Assembly (NCBI GenBank): GCA_905160935.1
Contig: CAJHZI010000705.1
Coordinates: forward strand, 2,580,001 to 2,644,000
Length of the DNA: 64,000 bases
Origin: Enchytraeus crypticus
Lineage: Eukaryota; Annelida; Clitellata; Enchytraeida; Enchytraeidae
Reading direction: 5' to 3'
The position numbers and the translations under genes were made by a program. The number at the start of each line of letters is the position of its first letter. The stretch's first letter is position 1. The notes under the pieces were generated by a model. The model was not told the origin of the DNA. It was given only the letters and a program-made list of their open reading frames with translations, and searched no databases. This document shows, one piece after another, positions 11,101-21,869 of the stretch.

Positions 11101-14100
11101 AAATAGTCTTGATGGGTAAACAGGATTCTCAGGGAATGACGCTCCTGCCCAGTAAATGTTAGTCGAAGCTGAGGAAGGCATAGGGGACCCACCTCGTCAT
11201 AAGAAGAATCCCCCAAGAATAATGGTATATAAAAAGGAATGTTATAGATGATTGAAAGATCCCATCGCATGTTGACATGAAGAGGAAAACGGAAGATAGA
11301 GATGAGTGGAGGTGTTACATGCCATGGACCTGCCAGTAGGCAGTGCACTAAGAGAGAGTCTTGTGTAGAAACTAGAGAAGCTATATGTAGGAGTAGTTCT
11401 TCTGGTTGATTAATTTGTTTGATTAAATGAATGAGTGATTGATTGATTGACAGCTTGATTGAATGGTAGATTGCTTGATTGACCAATTGATGTGATTGAT
11501 AGATTGTCATATCGATGTTTACTGCATGCAGATGCATATTGGAATAATGCATAATTCTCTCATGCATTCTTTATATCATTTATTATAATATTTCATTTAG
11601 ATTTACCCTGATAATGGAATTAAACGGGATTTATTTAAGAAGATGGCATGGTGCGTCAAGTACAAAGAGGGCTGCACGTGGAATAAGAAATTCGGTGAAT
11701 TGGAAGTAAGAGCATTTACATTTTAATTGAATTGCCATAACGTAATTAAAATAGTTAAAACTTGAACTATAGTGCGCAATATACTTCTGTACAATTTCTA
11801 CTTTTTTCATTTGATTTTATGTATATAGGTATGATATATTTGCAATGATACTGTCAAGCTACGGTCAATGAGTACATGACGTTTTTAATTAAATGTAGAA
11901 AACGGGGTTTTTCATTATTGATATACTCGTGCGGGCTTTCTATGGCGTCATAGTACACTTACTTTTACTGCTGCTCCTAGAAAGAGGAAGTAAACTGAAT
12001 TCTGCAAAGTAAGGATCGTACTAACGACCAATATATTCACAACTTCAGTTTCGAAATCCCCGTGTCGAGCCGCTGCCGTCTGATCCTATAAGCTATCGAT
12101 TAGCAATCGATATCTCTCTCTATCCTTTTAGAGTTTTGTCACGTGGCAGGTCATTGTTCATATTCTTATTCACTGTCTGCTCTCGGGTTCAATATAGAGA
12201 CCTCCAACGATCAATAATTCAGAAATATTTGACTTTGTTTAAAATTGCCTCTAGTTTTGGACAAATATAGTTTCTGATGCGATTTTTCACTGTATTTCTC
12301 AATCGTTTGCTTCATCGTTCTATGACGCGAGCAGTAAACGATTGTAGATTCTATTATTCGACTTCATTTTGACCTGCCCATGTTTTGCTTTACATAAATA
12401 GGACGCCATACAGGCTTCCGAATTTTATTTTTAGTGCAGTTGAATTTTAACAAATGTTCTATGAAACTCTAAGCATTGCACAAGCTGTGTGGAGGCCCTA
12501 AATATGTTGTAAGCATTGTATTGTAATTTTGTTGTAAATTTGTGCGGGGTTCAAATCCTGGGCTCGCCCGTCGCTGACATCGCTTTCGAGTGAAGAAACT
12601 GACGTTAACCTTAGCTTTACCAGCTTTAGCTTTTTTAATTTATTAATTAAATTATAGATTTAATGTTTGACTGTTGAATTGATTGATTGGTTGATTGATT
12701 GCGTGCTTCGATTTCGAATCAATTAATAGCCCCTGACGTTGCCTTGTATTTCGTAATATACAAATAGTATGTGTATGTTCATTATAGGCCTATTAGGCAA
12801 ATACTTTCTGCTATATTTGAAATATTTACACTGCAGCTATCTCTCTCTTGTGTTCCACCAAGTGGTCCAAGGTACATATTCCTGTTGACAGTCAGTTTCA
12901 CGCTGTATAAAGAACACTCCATCCGATTAACTATTAGTCCCTACACTAAAAGCTACGCTTATGCCTTATTCACACATTAGTGTAGCTTACAGCGTCGAAC
13001 TAATGGCGTCTGAGGAGGTTTCGCGCTACACCAATATTTACTGCTTAATTTGCGTAATCGTCTATCGTTATGTTAAATATCCAATCGTGTATATTATTCA
13101 ATCATTAATGTCCGCTTTGCTATTTTGTTTAATTTTCCATATTAATTTAATCATATGTTTGCTTTAATTACGACAGGAACACCTAAAGGCATGCACGTTC
13201 ATGAAACCGGCCTGTCCTGACTGTGGAATGATATTAACTATCAAAGAGGTTGGAAATTGTTGATTATCTGTAGAATTTGTTAACAAATTAGAAAATTTTT
13301 AATTACACAACTTTTACATTATTTATGTTTTGCTGTACTAAATGACAGGCTTATTCATATATTTATACTTCGGTTTAATGTCTCGTTCGCTCGTGAGCAC
13401 TCTATTCATCAGAAAGATAGGCCCTACAATGTAACCTAATAAGGCTAAACCTTTATCACGCCTTATTGTTGACGTTGGTGTTAAAATATAAAGGCTTGTG
13501 AGACTGATGATCTTCTTTCATCCTATCTGCGTTGTCGGCTTTTAAGTAACAAGTCTGGTCGGATGATCGAATGGTATGCTCGCTTTCCTGATAAACAGGA
13601 GGCCATCGGTTCGAGTGCCAGCCGGACCGTCTCTTATAATATCGCCTGCAATACGGAAACAGACTTTTAAATAAATAGCTCTGTTCATTTATTTTACATA
13701 TAGCATGCCGCTTTCAATTAGCCTAATAGCAATGGCAGCATCCTTAAGCCACCATGATAATTACTAATTATATTGTTGGATTAAATAGAAACCAGGCAAT
13801 TAGTCAATCATTTCTATAATTCTAATATAGACTGAAGATTCCTAAATAATACTGTAGATTGCTAAATATACTTCTATCGCTTCAACTGAAGATAATAGTT
13901 TAACTTATTTTCGATTTTAATGATGTTTAAAATAAAGATCACAACTTATTTATTACTATGAGACTATAGTAGCCCTATGCCAGTTCGTTAAGCGTCAATC
14001 AGTCAATAAGAATTTAACGTCTGGTTTCTCGTCATAGGGCAATGTCAGTTACGTGTCAAGCAGACCCTGCATCAACTGACGCCAATGCCTCATATGATGA

Positions 14101-15038
14101 TGATTGATTATACGAGGACTGCAAGAGAAAATGAAATCAAAACATTGCAAGTCCATAGTCCGAGGCAAGAGGATGAGAAAATTGACCCATGGCTTAATGA
14201 ATAGGAAAAATGTCAAATAGATCAAAGTATCCTATGATACTTTGTTAAATAAAGTATCATAGGATATTATCATCATCATCAGTTCCTTGCGTTTTGTACA
14301 GGCAACATTCCTCCATTCGTTTCTATCATCAGCAATCATCACAGCGTCTTTCCATGAAATGTTTAATGCTCGTAAATCCTTGTTGATCGTATTTAGCCAA
14401 GTACTTCTAGGTCTTCCTCATTTCCTTTTTCCTTGATTTGGCTTTCAGTTAACTGCAGTCTTTGCGTATCTATCCTCAGACATTCTCAGTAAATGACCCA
14501 AAAACCTGAACCTTCTCTCAGAAACTATTTCATCTAATTTTCTTTGTCCACTCCTTTCGAGTAATGTTTCATTTTTGACGTGGTCCCAATAGTGGATATT
14601 TAAAATTCTTCTGAGGCATCTTTGTTGAAAACAGTTTAATTTGTGCTTTATTTAATTAGTACTTTCCCAGGTTTCACATGCATATATCATAGGATATAAA
14701 ATGTTTTACTTCTTTACTTTCAGTCACTGACATAGTAAGCGATGAGAATATTTGCTTGATGTTTATATAACAAATAACGTCTATTATCTCATAGTAAAAC
14801 AGTCGTTATGCTGCAGTCTCCTTCATTTAGTGATAATAAATCGTTGTGCCGTTATCACTATCTTTATGTAGTTAGCGTTATCATTTAATGAAGGTAACTC
14901 TTTCTTTAGATGGCAGATCACCAGAAGATTGGATGTTTGACTTTGAAGATCGGAGAGGAATGCAAATTCGGCTGTGGAAAAAAGGTTATGCTGGTTTAAC
15001 TGTTTTAGCTAAAGTTTTAAACTCTGTTAACTTTGGGT

Positions 15039-15117
<79 letters not shown>

Positions 15118-15126
15118 ACTTTGGGT

Positions 15127-15177
<51 letters not shown>

Positions 15178-18100
15178 ACAGTCCGGAAGACCTCTCTATG
15201 TTCTATCTTTTCTGTCATTGTGCAGTTGTTACACAGTTCCGATTAACAGTTCGTGACACATATTTTAATTAACTTGGTAGAATATTACACATAGACTTTA
15301 TTCGTGTTATAATTTAGACGTGTAACCATTACATATAATAAAAGTGTTAATCCGCCAACTCTAAAACATTGTGTTTGTATAATATCGTTAATTAGTTGTA
15401 ACACGTAAATAAAGCAAATTAGAACTCTGTACAAGCATGGCGGTCAAGATTACTGAGGCTGTGGTTGGAATGCTTCTATACCTCTCGTAGTTTCTCCACT
15501 GCAAACTGACTAGGCAGCATCTTATTAACTTTTGTAACAGAGTATATACAGTAGCGTAAGCATAATCAATGTCTGCACAGTATCCGCACATTTGACATTA
15601 TTAGATGTATTTATTTGTATTTTATTTCATTTTAGCGTATTATTTCTATGCATTTATTTTATTTATTTTTCCATACATTTATTTCTATTTAATTGTATAT
15701 AATTTTAAAAAGAAATCACAAATTTCAGTAGGCTTAATATTGAAAATTTCAAAGAAAAGTAAAAACTATATAAATAATAATACAGTTGCCTGTGTACATA
15801 TGTATTCGTATCGCAAATTCTATTTTCCCTAAGATAATCTGTAAGATCTTCTGTAAGATAATAAACCGCGGATCAGTTTGCTCTCCCGTCACTGATATCG
15901 TTTTCTAGTGAGAAAATCGACGTTAACATAGGTTTTTCACGAATTAAGAAATTTTCTGTTATCTGCTTCTGGAAACTGCACTAAATGGTGCAGATAGATT
16001 CTTTAAAATCGCAGTAATGTTGGTTGTATATTTGAAAGTTATAGTGTCTACCACTATTCATTCATTTATTTATAGAATATGAACAGCTTCATTTGAACAT
16101 TTTGTTGTGTTATAGATATTATATCATGAATATCTACTTTAACTTGATCGTATCCTGATTTTTTTGTTTAGGTAGAAACGAATGTCAACAAGCACATGGT
16201 TGAATATATTGGGGATCATTTCCTACATATTGAAAGGCGACTTAAACATTTGGAAATAACAATGAGTACAGGCTCTTCCTCGATATCCGGAGCGTCTTCT
16301 TTAGGCGAAAGAATTGACTTTCTGGAGGCAGACGTAAAGAACATAATGAAGCAGGTGAACTCTGTGCAGCACAACATAAAACGAACCTCAAGCGGTCGCC
16401 TAATCCAACCGAACGAAAGCGATCCAACGAGCTTAGCCTCTAGTGGGTACGGTAGTATGCCAGATAATCTAAAGGTTTACGAAAGTACTCTGGTCGTCTT
16501 CAACAGAGAGATCGACAGATTGTGTAATCTGACGGATTCTCTGCAAGAAAGTCGAGTAAAGGATTCTAAGCGTATTGAGCAAGTGGAAACCAGGATGAAG
16601 GCGATGGAACAGAAGTTGGCTACCACGCATGCCGTGGTTGCGGAGCTGGCTCTGAAGGTTTCGTGTTTGGAGCAGACCAACTACGACGGTACTCTGCTCT
16701 GGAAGATTTCAGATTTCGAGGCTAGGCGTCGTCAGGCTGTATCTAATGAAATACCGAGCTTATACTCTCCACCATTCTACACGAGCAAGACTGGTAATCC
16801 ATGCAATCAGTCAAGCAATCAGTTCTCTCTCTCTCTCTCTTAGTTCATTGTATACTGGCAGATCCATGGTATATAACGCCTCCACTCTTCCGCTATCCTC
16901 TTCATTTTCATTTATGAGTGGTTCTTTAAAGCATCTAACATACCTAATCAGTTAATCTGTGAATAAACCAATTTAAAAACGAATGAATGAATCTGTCAAT
17001 TACTCGATCAGCCATTCAGAAAGTCATTCAGCTAGTAAATAAATCAATCAGTCAATAAGTTGGTCAGCTAATAAATTACTCAATAGCTCAATCAATCATT
17101 CAGTAAGTCCGTCAGCTAGCAATTAAATCAATCATTCAATTGATACATATCAATTGAAAAATTATCATCATCATCATCTTCCCTTAAATCCCAGTTTAAC
17201 CATTGTTTAAGTTTTGTTTTGTTTTGTTTCAATTGAAAATAAAATCAATAAAAGAAGATAAACATCAAATTCTCCTTGCGAAGTCTGTTAGAAAAGGTTA
17301 AAACGTAACTTTATGATATATTACACATCAACAGAACACGTATGCTTATACTTGTCTAAAAGGAGAGACAGTTTCACTGTACTGCTCACTTCATGAAATT
17401 TTCGTTTTTGTAGCAATATATAGCCCTTCAAAATTGTATTAGGAGTGGCTTCATTATTAAAAAGCTGTTTTTATTCAAAAGCAGGACTTAATTTTTTCGG
17501 TTAATGTTAAGTTCGAGCCTTGCGGTTTTCATTGTTTCATATTAGATTGATGCAAACTCATAGCGAGCACAAAAAGCGCTATATTTTGCGATTCAATTTT
17601 ACAGATCTACATCATGTATCCCAATTCTTCAGTTTAAGTGCTAATTTTTAACTAGCTCATTCTATATAGCTTTAGTTATCATCAGGAATATTCTGAATGA
17701 ATGCTCATGAACTGCTTTCATGGCTTTTGGAATCAATTTTCGGACAATTCGATTCAGGAGTTAAATCCCTAACATGAAGTATCAATTTATGTGCAGCAAC
17801 CCCGGTCTTCCTCGGAGATGGTTCGAACCCAGTTCTAGCAAAAGGAACGCAGAATTAGCACAGTTGTAGAATTAGCATTGGTTACGTCTTATTAGTATAG
17901 CTCATACACTAATTATAACCAGCAACCCCCTTTCCGTTATTTGATTAAGCAGATTAACGATTCAAACTAGATTCTTGGTTTTTTTCTTTCTTACTGTTGC
18001 TATGCTGTTGATATATGCCTATAGGATCGCACAGAGTAGTGTTGATCTACTCTTTGTAGTGGCAATTATTTTCTAGTAAGATATTATGAACTACATGATA

Positions 18101-18927
18101 TTTGGACACTATTAGGCTATATGTTTGAATAATCCTATAGTGTTACTTATTAAATTTGCATGTTTGACCTTGCGATATACTCTCATATGGTTTGATTTGG
18201 GTATGTTTCTGTTATTCTTTTTGTTTTTCTTTCTCGTAGTATTTTTTAACGTTCTGTATACTAAAAAAATAATGAAAAACATGTTTCACACTTGTACGTA
18301 GGATTCTATAGTTCTATTAATTAAGCTTTTTATGTTAATTTTCTACTTTTAATGAACTAAATCCGGAATGTGTAAGCGCTTCTATAGCCTGTATCTTCCG
18401 TTCACACAAGCGTTTCCATATTTCGCTTTTCTATTTGCTTTACCTGTGTTTTTAATGTTTGATGTGATGAATAAACAAATAAATAAATGTTAAATTCAAA
18501 GTGATAAATATCAAAGTTGAGAGTACTATTACAGTGATTTGCATGCTTAGCCTTTAAGATTACTGTTCATTTCGTCATTCTAGGTTACAAGATGTGCGCA
18601 CGAATCTATCTAAACGGAGATGGTACAGGAAGAGGGAAGTGCATCTCTCTGTTCTTCGTGGTTATGAGGGGAAACTTCGACGCTTTGCTCAAGTGGCCCT
18701 TTCCTCACAAGGTCACCTTGATGGCCATTGATCAAAATAATCGTGAGCACGTCATTGATGCCTTCATACCGGATAAAACCAGTTCTTCATTTCAGCGACC
18801 TGTCAGTGATATGAATATCGCCAGTGGATGCCCACTGTTTCTCCCACACGCTAAACTGCAAAGTCCCGATCAGGGTTACGTGAAAGATGATACCATGTTT
18901 ATCAAGATTTCTGTGGATCAGTCCTAG
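8008..18927 (+). CDS. TRAF2: TRAF2-like TNF receptor-associated factor (7 coding exons)
   Basis: Joined exons 8008-8114, 9696-9798, 11601-11705, 13177-13248, 14910-14984, 16172-16793 and 18584-18927 give 475 codons with all phases matching. Order: RING (residues about 5-45; CxxC, CGHxxC, CxxC, CPSC), three recognisable TRAF-type zinc fingers (about 75-165), a coiled coil (about 165-320), and a C-terminal MATH/TRAF-C domain from about 325 ([12 protein letters not shown] to MFIKI). TRAF proteins trimerise on TNF-family receptors and, through the RING, act in K63-ubiquitin signalling to NF-kB and JNK in the cytosol. Hallmarks closest to TRAF2 are [23 protein letters not shown] and the block [12 protein letters not shown]. 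Human TRAF2 is about 500 aa, so few N-terminal residues are missing; the start codon lies in an exon I cannot identify. Orthology to TRAF2 rather than a pre-duplication TRAF1/2/3/5 ancestor is inference. Confidence 0.93.
8278..8520. mobile_element. Possible MITE in TRAF intron 1
   Basis: Starts CACTGGCGGATGCAGGGGGG, a terminal motif seen on many animal DNA-transposon-derived repeats, and contains a GGGCCCGGCCCCC core. The opposite terminus is not evident, so the boundary is a guess. GC-rich against an AT-rich background. Confidence 0.4.
8836..8896. repeat. G-tract / C-tract inverted repeat
   Basis: TGGGGGGGAGGGG is followed about 30 bp later by CCCCTCCCCCCCA, a near-perfect inverted repeat with an AT-rich loop. 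It could form a hairpin or a G-quadruplex on either strand. Lies in TRAF intron 1. Confidence 0.75.
9345..9450 (+). repeat. GAT-repeat, truncated copy
   Basis: Contains CAGAAAGGGCATTCGGTTGG and ends AAGATGACGATGATGGTG. Lies in TRAF intron 1. Confidence 0.8.
9485..9630 (+). repeat. GAT-repeat, second tandem copy
   Basis: A direct neighbour of the 9345 copy in the same orientation, with the same core and GATGATG tail. The two are separated by a repeated ATGCrTTGTTTAAATGC motif, suggesting a local tandem duplication. Confidence 0.78.
9696..9798 (+). CDS. TRAF2: TRAF exon: RING finger, end
   Basis: Adds the last RING pair (RCPSC) and an acidic linker ([12 protein letters not shown]). Acceptor CACTGTAG, donor GTACGG; starts with one base of a split codon and ends in phase 0. 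Confidence 0.88.
10380..11090. other. TRAF intron 2, no further element named
   Basis: AT-rich intron. A SINE-2-like tail motif (ACTGACGTTAACCTTAGC) sits at 10389-10440. Confidence 0.45.
11255..11365 (+). mobile_element. LINE-B 3' terminus fragment
   Basis: Carries GAAGAGGAAAACGGAAGA, the intact hairpin CTGCC-AGTA-GGCAG at 11330-11343 and the GAGAGA tail. Lies in TRAF intron 2. Confidence 0.85.
11601..11705 (+). CDS. TRAF2: TRAF exon: first zinc finger
   Basis: Encodes [11 protein letters not shown] then [20 protein letters not shown], matching the family pattern C-x6-C-W. Acceptor TTTCATTTAG, donor GTAAGA; phase 0 at both ends. Confidence 0.92.
12530..12630 (+). mobile_element. SINE-2, 5'-truncated
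   Basis: Box B GGTTCAAATCC at about 12549, followed by GGGCTCGCCCGTCGCTGACA and CGAGTGAAGAAACTGACGTT, the family body. Box A is missing. In TRAF intron 3. Confidence 0.75.
12835..13030 (+). repeat. Family E interspersed repeat
   Basis: Shares ACCAAGTGG, AAGGTACATATTC, AAGAACACTCC and GGCGTCTGAGGAGGT-type blocks with the copy at 61140-61545. Non-coding; class unknown. Confidence 0.6.
13177..13248 (+). CDS. TRAF2: TRAF exon: second zinc finger
   Basis: Encodes [20 protein letters not shown]: the H-x3-C closing the previous finger and a CxxC opening the next. Acceptor ACGACAG, donor GTTGGA (weak). Phase 0 at both ends. Confidence 0.88.
13550..13630 (+). mobile_element. tRNA-like SINE head
   Basis: A-box-like TGATCGAATGG, a possible anticodon hairpin (TCCTG/CAGGA) and a B-box-like GGTTCGAGTGC with tRNA-like spacing. 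The acceptor stem pairs only partly, so a derived SINE or relic is more likely than a working tRNA gene. Confidence 0.4.
14268..14684 (-). mobile_element. LINE-D 5'-truncated copy with perfect TSD
   Basis: In antisense this reads as a LINE C-terminus: [20 protein letters not shown], then GRPRSTW, then the block [16 protein letters not shown], ending in a (GAT)n tail. A perfect 13-bp duplication, TATCATAGGATAT, at 14255-14267 and 14685-14697 marks the insertion. Several stops break the frame. In TRAF intron 4. Confidence 0.9.
14910..14984 (+). CDS. TRAF2: TRAF exon: third zinc finger
   Basis: Encodes ADHQKIGC then [10 protein letters not shown]. Acceptor TTTCTTTAG, donor GTTATG. The frame chosen fits the phase on both sides; the longest open frame across this stretch is a different, shadow frame. 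Confidence 0.85.
15042..15171. repeat. Paired (AT)n microsatellites
   Basis: Two (TA)n tracts (about 15042-15114 and 15131-15171) separated by TTTAACTTTGGGTTAC, which is also the sequence just before the first tract. A unit-plus-tract duplication is likely. In TRAF intron 5, 60 bp after the splice donor. Confidence 0.95.
15865..15940 (+). mobile_element. SINE-2 remnant
   Basis: CCGCGGATCAG, then CTCCCGTCACTGATATCG and GAAAATCGACGTTAAC; the B box has been lost. Confidence 0.5.
16172..16793 (+). CDS. TRAF2: TRAF exon: coiled coil and start of MATH domain
   Basis: 207 codons: a Cys/His remnant of the last zinc finger ([11 protein letters not shown]), a Ser-rich insert (SGSSISGAS-like and SSGYGSMPD), a heptad coiled coil ([16 protein letters not shown] to ALKVSCLEQ), then [12 protein letters not shown] opening the MATH domain. 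Acceptor TTTGTTTAG; donor CTG/GTAATC in phase 1. Confidence 0.95.
16825..16945 (-). mobile_element. LINE-B 3' fragment 31 bp after a TRAF splice donor
   Basis: Starts with (CT)n then CTTAGTTCATTGTATACTGG (a mutated hairpin). An 8-bp target duplication, AATCAGTT, lies at 16817-16824 and 16946-16953. Antisense to TRAF, in intron 6. Confidence 0.85.
16980..18583. other. TRAF intron 6 remainder
   Basis: Degenerate CAATCA/AGTCAATC repeats (16985-17130), a truncated GAT-repeat tail at 17160-17205, otherwise AT-rich with no gene. Confidence 0.6.
18584..18927 (+). CDS. TRAF2: TRAF last exon: MATH domain
   Basis: Encodes [39 protein letters not shown], the block [20 protein letters not shown] and [21 protein letters not shown]. 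Acceptor TCATTCTAG. The most conserved part of the gene and intact. Confidence 0.97.
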
Positions 18928-19402
18928 CTACGCTGGCACCACTTCCTCTATGCGGCTTATTCTACATGTGGCACCATGATGTGCAAGGCGGGTCGTCTCA
19001 AAGTCGTAGCGTTCTTTTGAGAAGTTTTCGAATCAAATTTTTCATTTAGAAGTGAAGAATGTTCTTTACACTTCTGGTTATGATTTAAAGGTAAGATTAG
19101 TTCAAATGTAGTGTTATTACCAGTGTTAGTTCACTTCGAGAGACATTGTTGTCTCTCGGTGAACTGGCACTGGACCATTGGATTTGAATCAAATTCTGCC
19201 ACTAGGAACAACAAAGTGAAGACGACAAACCTTGCGGATTGTGGTTGTCTGCTGCATAGAGCTGGTGGTGCCAAACCAAACTTTCCTGCACTGATGATCC
19301 ATGGCCTTAAACATGGTGAAACAAAATATTTAGGTATTGAGTTACTTAAGTATTTTGTATGCAGGTGGCCGCCTGTAACTTAATTCTATCACTAATCTAA
19401 TA

Positions 19403-19478
<76 letters not shown>

Positions 19479-20300
19479 CTTACCGGTACATATATACCTG
19501 TTTAAGGGGATCTTCAGTGTTGGAAAAATATGGCTTGGCTTCTAATACTAATGACAAAACTAGTGAGGAAACAAATAGTTATAGACTACATTTAGAGGTA
19601 TAGAAATGAGATTATCTATAACAGTATAATAAGCCTTCTTCGTGATAAATAATGTAAGGTCAAGTAGCTGTGTTTAATGGTTCAATTTTAATATTGTTAG
19701 TATTACTTTATATATTCCTGATATGAAATGTTCATGGTAAAACTTAAGAGCTGTGTTATAATGTTTAATTATTAATTTACAATGCTTTGTGATGTATAGA
19801 TTTTAAGTAGTAATTAATTGGTTAGTCTATTGTACTGCTTTCAATGTACTGCATAAACTTTCATTAGCTGGACGTGCCGTATGGGACAGTTATTCCTAAC
19901 TGATATCAATAATGCTGTCTGTAATATGGATTCTCTGTCATTGGGCTGGTATTTTTTATGCTTTGAGACTACTTATGTGTGACTTTAATGATATGATGAA
20001 GACTGCGGCTATGAAAAATAAAATGGATATATTATACTCGCTGGTACTCATTTGTATTGTGTATATATATATATATATGGTATAAACTGATACACATTTC
20101 TTGTGCTATTAACATCTAATGTGTTTTATGTATTAAAACATCAAATGAATCGCAAACTTATTTTGTTAACAACCGAAGCTTAAATTACTAATAAACTTAC
20201 AATGCGTCACGTTACACATAGGGTAATAAATTAGATCTTGTCAATGAAGGCTGGATAAAAAATAGCACAAGCAGACGACAGAATTTACGACTAAGAATAA
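18928..20300. other. 3' flank of TRAF
   Basis: Likely 3' UTR at the start. An AATAAA-type signal occurs near 20015, but its use is not shown. Includes the (AT)n tract at 19400-19476. No further gene. Confidence 0.5.
19400..19476. repeat. (AT)n microsatellite
   Basis: Uninterrupted TA repeat, about 75 bp. Confidence 0.95.
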
Positions 20301-20539
20301 CAATTCAATATGTCGATTGTAAATCGGTCATTAATGCCACGGAGTCAGTCGACCAGTGTAATGTTCAGACTCACTACGGAATACAGAAACGTGGGACTCG
20401 TGTATCAGACTATCCAGTGTCAGTTTGTTCCAGGCGACAGCAGAAGGTCACGGGTTCGTTCACCAAGCTCGCTCGTGGTTGAACCTAGTAGACACGAGTC
20501 ATCTGACAGAAGACCGTGACACTCATCTATATATGAGTG

Positions 20540-20542
<3 letters not shown>

Positions 20543-20596
<54 letters not shown>

Positions 20597-20600
20597 TATA

Positions 20601-20660
<60 letters not shown>
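20543..20660. repeat. (AT)n microsatellite, interrupted once
   Basis: TA repeats split by CATATATATACTG near 20591; the centre makes an imperfect palindrome. Confidence 0.95.
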
Positions 20661-20662
<2 letters not shown>

Positions 20663-20726
20663 TGATGATCTCGAGAATCAAACTCAAGATTACTTGGTAG
20701 ATGATCTAATCCACAGCAGGGTAGAG

Positions 20727-20895
20727 AGCGTCAGGTGAGACACGCTATCTTGTAGATGATTCGCGTGTCTGGAGACACAATGCTCGTCAGGTAAGACACA
20801 ATATCTTGTAGATGATTCGCGTGTCTGGAGACACAATGCTCGTCAGGTGAGACACGCTATCTTGTAGACGATTCGCGTGTCTGGACACACAGTGC
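20727..20895. repeat. 56-bp tandem repeat, 3 units
   Basis: Units start CGTCAGGTRAGACAC and end CACAATGCT. Each contains the inverted pair GTGTCT-GG-AGACAC, perfect in the first two units (GTGTCT/ACACAC in the third), so the array is a row of small hairpins. Confidence 0.92.
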
Positions 20896-21189
20896 TGCTA
20901 CTTTTAAAGTGTGTGCTGAGATCACTTCTATGTTCAAAGACGTATTTTTTCGCCGCAGGATTCTGAGCTTACTGGTGGGATGATAATAATAAAAATATTA
21001 TTATTAAGTACATTTATTTACGCGCTGCTTTATGCAACATGCCACAGTAGCGCTACCAGTGCAATTAGTTGTATGCTCGATCGAACAGTTTTGAGTTTCT
21101 TCTGGAAGAAACTAATGTGGTATTATACTTCAATCGCGTCTTGAAAATACTAAAATGAAACTGTTATAATGCCTGAAAAAGTTACAAAT

Positions 21190-21295
21190 GAATAAGTCTT
21201 GAAGAGAGTCGGTACAGATAGACAGTAGATAAATGCTATAAAAATGTGAAGAATTGGATAGGACACATTCTAAAGGTAGATAGTTTACTAAAGGG
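21190..21295 (+). mobile_element. LINE-B internal fragment
   Basis: GAGTCGGTACAGATAGACAG and GAATTGGATAGGACACATTC match the segment coding VGTDRQ..SWIGHIL in other copies. No open frame. Confidence 0.7.
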
Positions 21296-21304
21296 ATAGT
21301 CTGT

Positions 21305-21465
21305 ATCATGCTGGAGCCAGTGGCGATGTCGGTAAGATATTCGATCGCGGATCAGTATGTACGGGGTTCAAATCCTGGGCTCGCCCGTCACTGACATTCG
21401 ACATTTACTGACATTGCTTTCGAGTAAGGAAACTGACATTAACAAAGGCTTTTTAGTCTAAACTG
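21305..21465 (+). mobile_element. SINE-2, near full length
   Basis: Box A-like TGGCGATGTCGG (one mismatch to TRGYNNARNNGG) and perfect box B GGTTCAAATCC, followed by the body GGGCTCGCCCGTCACTGACA and GTAAGGAAACTGACATTAAC. A tRNA-derived, pol III-type SINE. Confidence 0.82.
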
Positions 21466-21606
21466 GTATTAATCAGCTTATTACCGTCACCAAGTGGCAG
21501 ATCTATGGTTCAAATTCACTGTTATAATTTATAGTCTTACTACATATTATTTACTTAAATATTTTATTTACTTCAGCACCTGACGGTCCTGACGACTCCA
21601 ACCAAA

Positions 21607-21860
21607 ATTTATAATCATGCTATATAATTTATAATCATGCTATATAATTTATAATCATGCTATATAATTTATAATCATGCTATATAATTTATAATCATGC
21701 TATATAATTTATAATCATGCTATATAATTTATAATCCTGCTATATAATTTATAATCATGCTATATAATTTATAATCATGCTATATAATTTATAATCATGC
21801 TATATAATTTATAATCATGCTATATAATTTATAATCATGCTATATAATTTATAATCATGC
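21607..21860. repeat. 20-bp minisatellite, about 12.7 units
   Basis: Unit TATATAATTTATAATCATGC, almost homogeneous; one unit has CCTGC in place of CATGC (about 21731-21740). Homogeneity implies recent expansion or gene-conversion-like turnover. Confidence 0.97.
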
Positions 21861-21869
21861 TCGTAAAGG

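Noticed and set aside
13550..13630. A working tRNA gene
   Set aside because: Acceptor stem does not pair fully and the T-arm is irregular; kept only as a SINE-like head.
20700..20900. CRISPR-like array
   Set aside because: Three contiguous units without spacers, in animal DNA; an ordinary tandem repeat.
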